Source: a virus
Virus record (IMG/VR): IMGVR_UViG_3300050821_007058
Coordinates: 1-24,739 of that record
Strand: one strand, 5' to 3'
DNA: 24,739 bases
Shown piece after piece: positions 6,866 to 11,671 of the stretch. Both the position numbers and the translations under genes were made by a program. The notes under the pieces were generated by a model that saw only the letters and a program-made list of their open reading frames with translations, did not search any database and was not told the DNA's origin. Within the stretch, counting starts at the first letter, position 1. The number at the start of each line of letters is the position of its first letter.

Positions 6866-7362
6866 TCTTTCTCCAACATATGATCTACAATTGTTATATC
6901 ACCAAGTGATTGTTTTATACCCGCTACACGCTTTGCTATTCGATCGTCTTCATCTTCTTTATAGTCCCTATCCAATAAGCGAAGATATTTAAAGAAGATT
7001 TCTCTATCGAATTGTCTCTTGTTTACTAGTTTTTGGTTACGTGATTTTATAATATATTTCGAAAGCTCCAGGGTTTCCTGGAAAAATTCATTCTGAAATC
7101 TTTTGAACCTATAAGGTGATATTCTCTTTGATATAGGAAAATCATCTATGTCGGTGCAATCTTCTTTGCTCACAAACTCAAATAATTCATGTGCTATTTG
7201 TAACAATTCTTCGTCTGTTTTTGGCTTATAAACAAGGCTATAATTAGAGGGTTTGCCACCTCGTATTGGAACAGTTCTTTTATCTCGCAGAATGCGTTCT
7301 TTAGCCAATGTACCCCCAAATGTCTTTTCCAGGTGCTTATCTACCTCAGGATTTCGTGCCAT
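6862..7362 (-). CDS. Putative terminase small subunit
   Basis: 166 residues from ATG 7362 (MARNPEVDKHLEKTFGGTLA); GGAG lies 6 bases upstream, which favours this over the ATG at 7398. Small terminases recognise packaging sites and regulate the large subunit. After a basic N-terminal tail comes YKPKTDEELLQIAHELFEFV, then ISPYRFKRFQNEFFQETLEL, which looks like a DNA-binding helix pair, then a long basic helix region to the end (FFKYLRLLDRDYKEDEDDRI). Length, helical content and position two genes before terL fit. Small terminases are poorly conserved, so this rests on organisation more than on motif. Confidence 0.5.
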   Translation of the reverse strand: MARNPEVDKHLEKTFGGTLAKERILRDKRTVPIRGGKPSNYSLVYKPKTDEELLQIAHELFEFVSKEDCTDIDDFPISKRISPYRFKRFQNEFFQETLELSKYIIKSRNQKLVNKRQFDREIFFKYLRLLDRDYKEDEDDRIAKRVAGIKQSLGDITIVDHMLEKE

Positions 7363-7600
7363 TATTGTCTCCAATTTTGAAATCGAATTCTTCTTCAATA
7401 AAATTCTTCAAAAAGTGTATTTCGCTATTCAATTTGTCACATTCTTTTAAGGCTTGTGTATATAATCCGTATGTGTGTGGTTGTGTTGTAACTGAAATAT
7501 ATTTATCAAAGAATTTTAATATTTCATCTTTGTTTAATCGCTTAGATTCAGAAATTATATCACGAATTATGTAAGTGTTTTTATAAAAATGACTAGGCAT
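7346..7600 (-). CDS. Small hypothetical protein, 84 residues
   Basis: Not recognised. Its ATG overlaps the RusA stop (TAATG at 7600), and its end overlaps the start of the next gene by 17 bases. The first 50 residues are helical and lysine-rich (RDIISESKRLNKDEILKFF), the last 30 acidic (IEEEFDFKIGDNN). Location between RusA and the packaging genes suggests a late DNA-processing accessory role; no motif confirms it. Confidence 0.6.
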   Translation of the reverse strand: MPSHFYKNTYIIRDIISESKRLNKDEILKFFDKYISVTTQPHTYGLYTQALKECDKLNSEIHFLKNFIEEEFDFKIGDNNGTKS

Positions 7601-8001
7601 TACTTTACAACCCCAAGTGTAAATTCCGTTCTCGGTCCATTGCCGTCATCATACCTTTTTTTGGCAATAATATCGGATATCAAACAGTCATTGGTATACA
7701 AAATTCCCGGTAAAACATCTTCCAAAAACTTAACGCAATTTGAGGCATCGGGGATGGATCTATGAGGTGAATTAATCATTGCCAGTTTCTTTTTTTTGCT
7801 CCAAGTTTGAGGTATTGGAAAGTAAAATGTTATTGTTAGCAATAGTGGTACATTTTCATAAAACGTTCCATCATGCTGATTCTTGATGTAAATTCCCGTA
7901 TTTATCTTTGCATGTGTTTGTTGGTCATAAAATCTGCCCCTTGAATTGCCTGCTCTTTTCCAGGCTATCGGATTGCAGGGTATTATATAAGTTATTGACA
8001 T
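7600..8001 (-). CDS. rusA: RusA-family Holliday junction resolvase
   Basis: 133 residues, the usual size for this dimeric, Mg-dependent endonuclease, which cuts four-way junctions (Pfam PF05866). The core is PDASNCVKFLEDVLPGILYT followed by NDCLISDIIAKK: Asp85, Asn88, Lys91 and Asp105 match the active-site positions. The second acidic position of the E. coli motif (D-x-D-N) is Ser87 here; PDxSN occurs in phage members of the family, so activity is not ruled out. AGGAG lies 5 bases before the ATG. With the ERF annealing protein at 10749-11534 it probably forms the recombination and concatemer-trimming kit of the phage, just upstream of packaging genes. Confidence 0.88.
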   Translation of the reverse strand: MSITYIIPCNPIAWKRAGNSRGRFYDQQTHAKINTGIYIKNQHDGTFYENVPLLLTITFYFPIPQTWSKKKKLAMINSPHRSIPDASNCVKFLEDVLPGILYTNDCLISDIIAKKRYDDGNGPRTEFTLGVVK

Positions 8002-8035
8002 GTCATCTCCTACCTGTTTTCAGAGATCATACACC

Positions 8036-8929
8036 TTACAACAACAAAGGTGAATCTAATATTTCTTCTTCGTTAAACGGGTTGTAATTGACAATATCTT
8101 TTTGGATCACTTTAACCTCTTTCCTCGGTAGATGATCCTTAACAGACTCAATAGCTGCCAAGCTTAAAGGGTCATCTTTGTACTTATCCAAATAATACTC
8201 GTATGTCTTTGCCGTCTTTTTAACATCCTCGAAACTTCGAACGACGTTGTCCGTAGTTAAATCTTTTTCTATTTCTTGAGTCTTTGGTTGTTCTTCGTGC
8301 AAATCGTTGAATGTAATCGATTGTGGTTCTAATTTGACGCTATTGGGCATACTATTACCAACCAGATTATGCAAGAATGATCCGATAGGGTTAAATCCTT
8401 CGCCTTTTGTTTTCATCAAGTCTTGGTCAAATTTAGCTCTGTGTTTCCACTTTGCTATTCGTTCGGGTGTATGTTTAAACAATAATCTATCGTCAGCAAG
8501 ACAATCAATAAGCTCCATAAATTTCTCTTTTCTATTGCGAAGTATGCTTCTGTGTCTATCGCTCTGTTGTGCCCAATACTGTGCTGACATCTCATATATT
8601 TCCCATTGCTTAATGTTTTCTTCACGGGTCAGATCAATATCGGGAATTATGCCATTATCAGCGTCTATGAATTGTGCTTTGAGCTCTTGCCTAGTAGTCT
8701 TTCTTTCAACTTTGGGTTGCTCCGCTCGTATCTGTTGCAATAGTTGCCAGTTGATTGGCTGCTTCATTATGTTGCTTTGGGAAATGCATTCTTCAAAAAA
8801 TGCCTTAAAATTCCCATAAGCTGGAAGCTTATCATGCATCTTTTCTAAAAGGGAAAGGGTGAAGATGGTCATATACTTAGCATCGGTTGAGTTCAAGTGC
8901 ATATTGCTTATCATTTCTTCAAAATTCAT
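8036..8929 (-). CDS. Hypothetical protein, possibly replication-related
   Basis: 297 residues, not recognised. AGGAG lies 4 bases before ATG 8929, and the start overlaps the upstream stop (ATGA). The N-terminal 90 residues are helical (EEMISNMHLNSTDAKYMTIF; EKMHDKLPAYGNFKAFFEEC). A middle charged region (HRSILRNRKEKFMELIDCLA; FKHTPERIAKWKHRAKF) looks nucleic-acid binding. The C-terminal 100 residues are acidic and less ordered. No Walker motif, so it is not a helicase loader of the DnaC type. Its place ahead of RusA in the first operon after a strong promoter would suit a replication initiator or organiser, but that is only positional inference. Confidence 0.7.
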   Translation of the reverse strand: MNFEEMISNMHLNSTDAKYMTIFTLSLLEKMHDKLPAYGNFKAFFEECISQSNIMKQPINWQLLQQIRAEQPKVERKTTRQELKAQFIDADNGIIPDIDLTREENIKQWEIYEMSAQYWAQQSDRHRSILRNRKEKFMELIDCLADDRLLFKHTPERIAKWKHRAKFDQDLMKTKGEGFNPIGSFLHNLVGNSMPNSVKLEPQSITFNDLHEEQPKTQEIEKDLTTDNVVRSFEDVKKTAKTYEYYLDKYKDDPLSLAAIESVKDHLPRKEVKVIQKDIVNYNPFNEEEILDSPLLL

Positions 8930-9237
8930 ACTGCTCCTTTTTTGAAGTTGTAAGATTTTTCTCGCGCGATACTCTCTTTCTTTTCTTCTTCCTGAAAATA
9001 CCTTCCAGGTATTTTCTTCTTGAACTTACCCTCCGGGTAAGTTCTTTCTTTACCATAGAGACTATTTAGGGAAGGGAACAAAGAAGGAAGAAAAAGAACT
9101 AAGAAAAGAAAGGGAAAAAGGGTAGCTTCTAAAATATGGTTGTCAAGTAATTTATAACTATTGGGGGTACTTGTGCTAAAAAGATCTTTAAAGATTGTGT
9201 TGACATTAGATTTTTTAAGAATATAATTAGAAAGCAT
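8926..9237 (-). CDS. Unusual small protein with hydrophobic centre, first long gene after the leader
   Basis: 103 residues, not recognised. AAGGAGG lies 4 bases before ATG 9237, the strongest binding site in the window, and the TGA overlaps the next ATG (ATGA at 8926-8929), so translation is well supported. The centre (residues about 38-60, TLFPFLFLVLFLPSLFPSL) is a possible membrane segment encoded by a pyrimidine-rich tract. The C-terminal 40 residues are very basic/acidic (KERTYPEGKFKKK; EEEKKESIAREK). Two perfect palindromes (8994-9044) lie inside the coding part. Either this is a real membrane protein, or the ORF mainly carries regulatory RNA and keeps translation coupled to the next gene. 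Confidence 0.55.
   Translation of the reverse strand: MLSNYILKKSNVNTIFKDLFSTSTPNSYKLLDNHILEATLFPFLFLVLFLPSLFPSLNSLYGKERTYPEGKFKKKIPGRYFQEEEKKESIAREKSYNFKKGAV
8994..9044. repeat. Two tandem 10-bp perfect hairpins with identical loops
   Basis: Hairpin 1 is GAAAATACCT (8994-9003), loop TCC, AGGTATTTTC (9007-9016). Hairpin 2 is GAACTTACCC (9022-9031), loop TCC, GGGTAAGTTC (9035-9044). They are separated by TTCTT. Both stems are perfect, share the GAA...TACC skeleton and have the same three-base loop, which reads GGA in the minus-strand RNA. They lie within the 3' part of the 8926-9237 gene, 65-136 bases before the next start codon. They could be RNA-level control elements or a protein-binding repeat such as an origin site. 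Confidence 0.75.
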
Positions 9238-9283
9238 GAAACCTCCTTGAGGTATTCAAGCTGAAATGTATTTGTCTTATCAT
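9227..9283 (-). CDS. Possible 18-residue leader peptide
   Basis: ATG at 9283 has GGAG 5 bases upstream and reads MIRQIHFSLNTSRRFHAF, then stops at 9227. It overlaps the next start (9237) by 11 bases in another frame. The two Arg codons are AGG AGG, which are also the Shine-Dalgarno sequence of the downstream gene. Ribosomes moving through this peptide would therefore cover or expose that site. Size and arrangement are those of a leader peptide, but nothing proves translation. Confidence 0.35.
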   Translation of the reverse strand: MIRQIHFSLNTSRRFHAF

Positions 9284-9324
9284 GAACTCTCCGAAAGTTT
9301 ATGAGATTGAAAATATATTAAAGA

Positions 9325-9361
9325 ACACGTCCCAGCCTCTGGTAAAGTCTTAGGACGGTGT
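9325..9361. other. Branched RNA-like fold in the operon leader
   Basis: On the plus strand ACACGTCC (9325-9332) pairs with GGAC-G-GTGT (9353-9361, one bulged G). Inside are CCAG/CTGG (9332-9335 with 9339-9342) and TAA/TTA (9343-9345 with 9350-9352). Together they can form a small three-way junction. It lies in the untranslated leader downstream of the 9447-9475 promoter. I do not recognise it as a known riboswitch or tRNA. Confidence 0.4.
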
Positions 9362-9377
9362 ATAAATTTACAACTTT

Positions 9378-9414
9378 AAACCCTGCAAGTATTAATTTAC
9401 AAGTAGGGTTTTTT
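9378..9414 (+). terminator. Rho-independent terminator-like hairpin facing right
   Basis: AAACCCTGC (9378-9386) pairs with GTAGGGTTT (9403-9411, one G-U pair) around a 16-base loop and runs into TTTTTT (9409-9414) then GTTT. The T-run is correct for plus-strand transcription, yet no plus-strand gene lies upstream within several kilobases. In minus-strand RNA it falls within the first 70 bases after the promoter and lacks a T-run. It may end a plus-strand small RNA or block antisense read-through. Confidence 0.55.
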
Positions 9415-9446
9415 GTTTGTACTAGTTTATGTCTTAAACTAACGAG

Positions 9447-9475
9447 AACATACTATTATTGTCACAGATTGTCAA
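9447..9475 (-). promoter_or_regulatory. Strong sigma70-type promoter for the long minus operon
   Basis: On the minus strand TTGACA (9475-9470) is followed by 17 bases and TATGTT (9452-9447). The -35 is a perfect consensus and the spacer ideal. Transcription would begin near 9440, leaving about 200 bases of leader before the gene at 9237. The region 9238-9480 has no other long gene: it holds this promoter, the two RNA folds above and a possible leader peptide. Confidence 0.75.
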
Positions 9476-9480
9476 GTTTA

Positions 9481-9810
9481 TTATGGCTTTATGCTGTGCA
9501 ATAAATCTTTCATTAAACTGGGTGAAAAATTAACAGAATCAGCGAGCTTTGCAGCTTGATTTGTTAGCTGTATCCATTCATCAGGTGTTATTTTAGCATT
9601 AATAATTCTATCTAAATCTATTTTAGATTCTATAGCTAATCTTGTTAATAGATACGATTGCATTGAATCATCTAAATGCGTGCATTTTTTAACGTGGATA
9701 GACTGTCTTTGCACTATTTGAAATTCCATTAATATACTTGTGATATCAAATAAATGATCCTCTATTTTTTCAAGAGTTTTTAATAGTCTTTCAATTTGAT
9801 CGTTGGTCAT
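9481..9810 (-). CDS. Helical hypothetical protein, 109 residues
   Basis: Not recognised. I chose ATG 9810 (MTNDQIERLLKTLEKIEDHL) because AGGAG lies 7 bases upstream and the start overlaps the previous stop (ATGA); the reading from 9825 lies inside that gene. The first 55 residues form a coiled-coil-like helix, the rest is helical (LLTRLAIESKIDLDRIINAK). It is the last gene of the regulator operon, ending just upstream of the 9447-9475 promoter. No DNA-binding motif is clear. Confidence 0.65.
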   Translation of the reverse strand: MTNDQIERLLKTLEKIEDHLFDITSILMEFQIVQRQSIHVKKCTHLDDSMQSYLLTRLAIESKIDLDRIINAKITPDEWIQLTNQAAKLADSVNFSPSLMKDLLHSIKP

Positions 9811-9986
9811 TTTGACTCCTTGCATGGCTCACATACTTCACTAGCTTTTCTAATCTCGTTTATTATATCCTTCAATGGCATTTTAGTGTTAAGCATTCTT
9901 GTCTGAACCCCACCTTTATTGTCAGGTGAATATCGCCTAACCGATTCCTCAAAAGAATATACGAGCCAATCGATACATTTACACAT
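9807..9986 (-). CDS. Small hypothetical protein, 59 residues
   Basis: Not recognised. ATG 9986 overlaps the end of the upstream HTH gene (its GAT GTG TAA contains the ATG) and has GAGG 6 bases before it; the TGA overlaps the next ATG. The peptide begins MCKCIDWLVYSFEESVRRYS and ends with CEPCKESK. Two Cys-x-Cys / Cys-x-x-Cys pairs lie at opposite ends (Cys2, Cys4, and two near the C terminus), which could bind a metal together. The start-stop overlaps on both sides support it as a real gene of the regulator operon. Confidence 0.6.
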   Translation of the reverse strand: MCKCIDWLVYSFEESVRRYSPDNKGGVQTRMLNTKMPLKDIINEIRKASEVCEPCKESK

Positions 9987-10182
9987 CTTCTTCCTCTTTA
10001 GTTATACTACCTAATATGGCCTCTAGGTCTTCCTTTTTGTACAATCTATACTTACTCATAGGGTGACGATAACATGATATCTTACCCAACTTTTCCCAGT
10101 TCCGTAAGGTTGCAGGGTGAACCCCCACCAATCTGGCTGCATTGGATATAGTTAAATGATCTCTTGGTTTTTTTATTTTCAT
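9979..10182 (-). CDS. MerR/excisionase-like helix-turn-helix regulator
   Basis: 67 residues with one domain: LTISNAARLVGVHPATLRNW, then EKLGKISCYRHPMSKYRLYK, then KEDLEAIL. The order helix-turn-helix (NAARLVGVHPATLRNWEKLGK), Arg-rich wing (RHPMSKYRLY) and closing DLEAIL helix is that of the minimal winged MerR-type domain used by phage excisionases and small regulators (HTH_17-like). There is no C-terminal effector domain. AAAGG lies 5 bases before the ATG. It is the first gene leftward from the divergent promoter region, so it is a natural candidate to bind the inverted repeat there. No integrase is seen, so an excisionase role is unproven. Confidence 0.8.
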   Translation of the reverse strand: MKIKKPRDHLTISNAARLVGVHPATLRNWEKLGKISCYRHPMSKYRLYKKEDLEAILGSITKEEEDV

Positions 10183-10199
10183 ATTTACCTTTCATAGCA

Positions 10200-10228
10200 A
10201 GTATATAATGTTACACAACCTCTTGCAA
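10200..10228 (-). promoter_or_regulatory. Leftward promoter for the regulator operon
   Basis: On the minus strand TTGCAA (10228-10223), 17 bases, TATACT (10205-10200). The transcript would start close to 10193, only about 10 bases before the start codon region of the gene at 10182. It shares its -35 box with the rightward promoter because TTGCAA is its own reverse complement. Confidence 0.65.
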
Positions 10229-10244
10229 TGTTTCATTGTTGTGT
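10213..10244. promoter_or_regulatory. Inverted repeat, likely operator of the divergent switch
   Basis: ACACAAC (10213-10219) and GTTGTGT (10238-10244) are exact inverted copies centred on the shared -35 region. The left arm lies in the spacer of the leftward promoter, the right arm in the spacer of the rightward one. A smaller palindrome CAATG-TTT-CATTG (10226-10238) lies between. One bound dimer could therefore act on both promoters. Confidence 0.5.
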
Positions 10245-10250
10245 TATACT
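10223..10250 (+). promoter_or_regulatory. Rightward promoter for the ERF operon
   Basis: TTGCAA (10223-10228), 16-base spacer, TATACT (10245-10250). The -10 hexamer is identical to that of the leftward promoter. The first rightward gene starts at 10288 with AAAGGG before it. Confidence 0.65.
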
Positions 10251-10287
10251 AATATTACTTAGCTTAACAATATGAAAGGGTCGAACA

Positions 10288-10371
10288 ATGTTATCAGAAT
10301 TACTTCTCTGTCTACCACTTATAGGTTTTATTATTGTCATTATTGCGCTAGTATTGGAGCAACAACGATGA
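10288..10371 (+). CDS. 27-residue membrane peptide, first rightward gene
   Basis: MLSELLLCLPLIGFIIVIIA then LVLEQQR. One hydrophobic helix covers residues 4-23 and the end is charged. AAAGGG lies 7 bases before the ATG, and its TGA overlaps the next ATG (ATGA at 10368). The start is in a different frame from the longer reading that begins at 10272, which has no spacing for a binding site. Being the first product of a regulated promoter makes a real peptide likely. Function unknown. Confidence 0.55.
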   Translation: MLSELLLCLPLIGFIIVIIALVLEQQR

Positions 10372-10601
10372 CCTATTCTTCGAAGCTCGTAGAGCGAAGT
10401 AGAAATTGTGTGGATTGCAAAATAAATCAAATACATGAATTCTTATCAATGCGCTGTTGGGAATGTTTTAATAAAAGATTCACTGAATGCAATGAGGATT
10501 GTAAAGGATATAAACATGATATTTTATGTAATAAGTATGATCCACCAGCAACAGATTGTTGTCCTAATGGATGCTATAAAGATGATATTGAGGGAGAATA
10601 A
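10368..10601 (+). CDS. Cysteine-rich protein, probable zinc binding
   Basis: 77 residues with ten cysteines: C14-x2-C17, C30-x2-C33, C41-x3-C45, C54, C64-C65, C69. The first two pairs (NCVDC, MRCWECFNKRF) look like a treble-clef or zinc-ribbon knuckle pair, the rest like a second metal site. I chose ATG 10368 because it overlaps the previous stop and has GGAG 9 bases upstream. It sits just ahead of the ERF gene. Cys-rich small proteins near phage recombination genes often bind nucleic acid, but no specific family is recognised. Confidence 0.65.
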   Translation: MTYSSKLVERSRNCVDCKINQIHEFLSMRCWECFNKRFTECNEDCKGYKHDILCNKYDPPATDCCPNGCYKDDIEGE

Positions 10602-10762
10602 TGGAGATTAAGAATATACTTAGTGAGCTTGAAATTTGGATCAAGAATGAGCGTAAAGCAATAGAAAGCGATGAGGGCAAGTTATCGCTTAGAAAAAAAG
10701 ATTTTGATATGGTAACACAATTATTGCAGAATTTATTGAAGGGAGATAATGGAACAGATTAA
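10601..10762 (+). CDS. Small helical protein ahead of ERF
   Basis: 53 residues (MEIKNILSELEIWIKNERKA, ending LLKGDNGTD), not recognised. GGGAG lies about 5 bases before the ATG and the start overlaps the previous TAA. It ends 14 bases inside the ERF gene in another frame, and the ERF binding site AGGGAG lies within it, so the two are likely coupled. Probably two amphipathic helices. Confidence 0.55.
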   Translation: MEIKNILSELEIWIKNERKAIESDEGKLSLRKKDFDMVTQLLQNLLKGDNGTD

Positions 10763-11534
10763 TATTCTAGTTGATATTCTTCAGGGTGTAAGAGATTTAG
10801 AGTTGTACTTTAATGAATTTAAAGATGAAATCAAAAAGACAAATGCATTAGCTGTTGATGCATATGAATCAGAATATATTGATAAGATATCTGAGGCGTT
10901 TGCACAGGCTCAAATGGAATATGAAAGTATATCAAAAAACTGTGAAATAGGTGGGAAGGCATATAGCTTTCAATACGCATCACTAGATCAAATCTTGAAT
11001 ACTATAAGACCGGCTCTAACTAAATACGGTTTATCTTTCAGTCAGTTTACAAAAGAATCACCGGACAATAGTATTATAATGCTACATACAAGACTAAGGC
11101 ATTCCAGTGGTCAATGGATCGAGTCCAGAATGCGTGTATTTGCTAATGGTGATAAGATTCAGGATCTTGGATCGGCTCTTACTTATTATCGTAGATATTC
11201 AGCCTTGATGTTATTAGGTCATCATCCGGCTGAAGAAGATACCGACGGATCATCTACAACTCTAGATATAGATGCACGCAAAAGAAATGTAGAAAAGTTT
11301 GTATCGGAGCCAATAAAGACCGTAGCACCTCAACCTAAGGGGTATGAAAGAATCACTAAGCGTGAAGTTGAAGATTTAGAAGAAGAGTTGAAAACTTATC
11401 CTCCGGATATGGCTGAACGCATGATGCTAAAACTGGGAATTCGTACTTTGGCAGATATGGCACAAGAAGATTACAGACATGTCAGAGATACTATACGCAA
11501 ACATAAACTTGAATTAAGCACTGCAAGCAAATAA
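10749..11534 (+). CDS. erf: ERF-family single-strand DNA annealing protein
   Basis: 261 residues. ERF proteins (Pfam PF04404) form rings that anneal complementary single strands during phage recombination and genome circularisation. The family core is visible: FQYASLDQILNTIRPALTKY (74-93), GLSFSQF, the L-R-HSSGQWIES strand (116-126) and the signature DLGSALTYYRRYSALMLLGH (139-158) followed by an acidic EEDTDG. The C-terminal 90 residues are charged and would form the partner-binding tail. AGGGAG lies just before the ATG. Last gene of the rightward operon; partner of RusA in function. Confidence 0.92.
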   Translation: MEQINILVDILQGVRDLELYFNEFKDEIKKTNALAVDAYESEYIDKISEAFAQAQMEYESISKNCEIGGKAYSFQYASLDQILNTIRPALTKYGLSFSQFTKESPDNSIIMLHTRLRHSSGQWIESRMRVFANGDKIQDLGSALTYYRRYSALMLLGHHPAEEDTDGSSTTLDIDARKRNVEKFVSEPIKTVAPQPKGYERITKREVEDLEEELKTYPPDMAERMMLKLGIRTLADMAQEDYRHVRDTIRKHKLELSTASK

Positions 11535-11551
11535 GCCTCCTTTTCATATGA

Positions 11552-11591
11552 TGCTCCTTGTCCGGCGTAGCCGCGAGGCGAAGACGGAGCA
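11552..11591. other. GC-rich branched hairpin after ERF
   Basis: TGCTCC (11552-11557) pairs with GGAGCA (11586-11591) and GTC (11560-11562) with GAC (11583-11585), enclosing a small CGGC-GTA-GCCG hairpin (11563-11573). It is clearly GC-richer than the surrounding phage DNA. Together with the next hairpin it fills 11535-11671, which has no gene. Confidence 0.45.
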
Positions 11592-11611
11592 AGAGCAGTT
11601 ATACTAAGTAA

Positions 11612-11641
11612 CATTCCGGCGGTTTTTACGCCGCCGGAATG
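11612..11641. terminator. Strong hairpin between convergent operons
   Basis: CATTCCGGCGG (11612-11622) pairs perfectly with CCGCCGGAATG (11631-11641), loop TTTTTACG. Seven A bases follow on the plus strand, so a T-run precedes rather than follows it in either reading. The stability and place between the ERF gene and the last fibre gene indicate a transcription stop for both sides, though it is not a canonical U-tract terminator. Confidence 0.65.
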
Positions 11642-11671
11642 AAAAAAAGGAGTAGAGTGAAGTAGCGGATT

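Noticed and set aside
8307-8819. 170-residue plus-strand open frame
   Set aside because: It lies antisense to the 8036-8929 gene, which has a good binding site and coupling. The translation is Ser/Cys/Leu-rich, as expected for a shadow frame.
8994-9044. Tandem rho-independent terminators
   Set aside because: In minus-strand RNA the stems are followed by A/G-rich sequence, not a U-run, and they lie inside an open frame with coupled downstream start.
9325-9361. tRNA or tRNA-like gene
   Set aside because: No T-loop GTTCGA, no acceptor stem of seven pairs and no anticodon arm of normal size.
9979-10182. Integration module with excisionase
   Set aside because: The protein fits an excisionase-sized HTH, but no integrase or attachment-site repeat is visible in the window, so I call it only a regulator-like protein.
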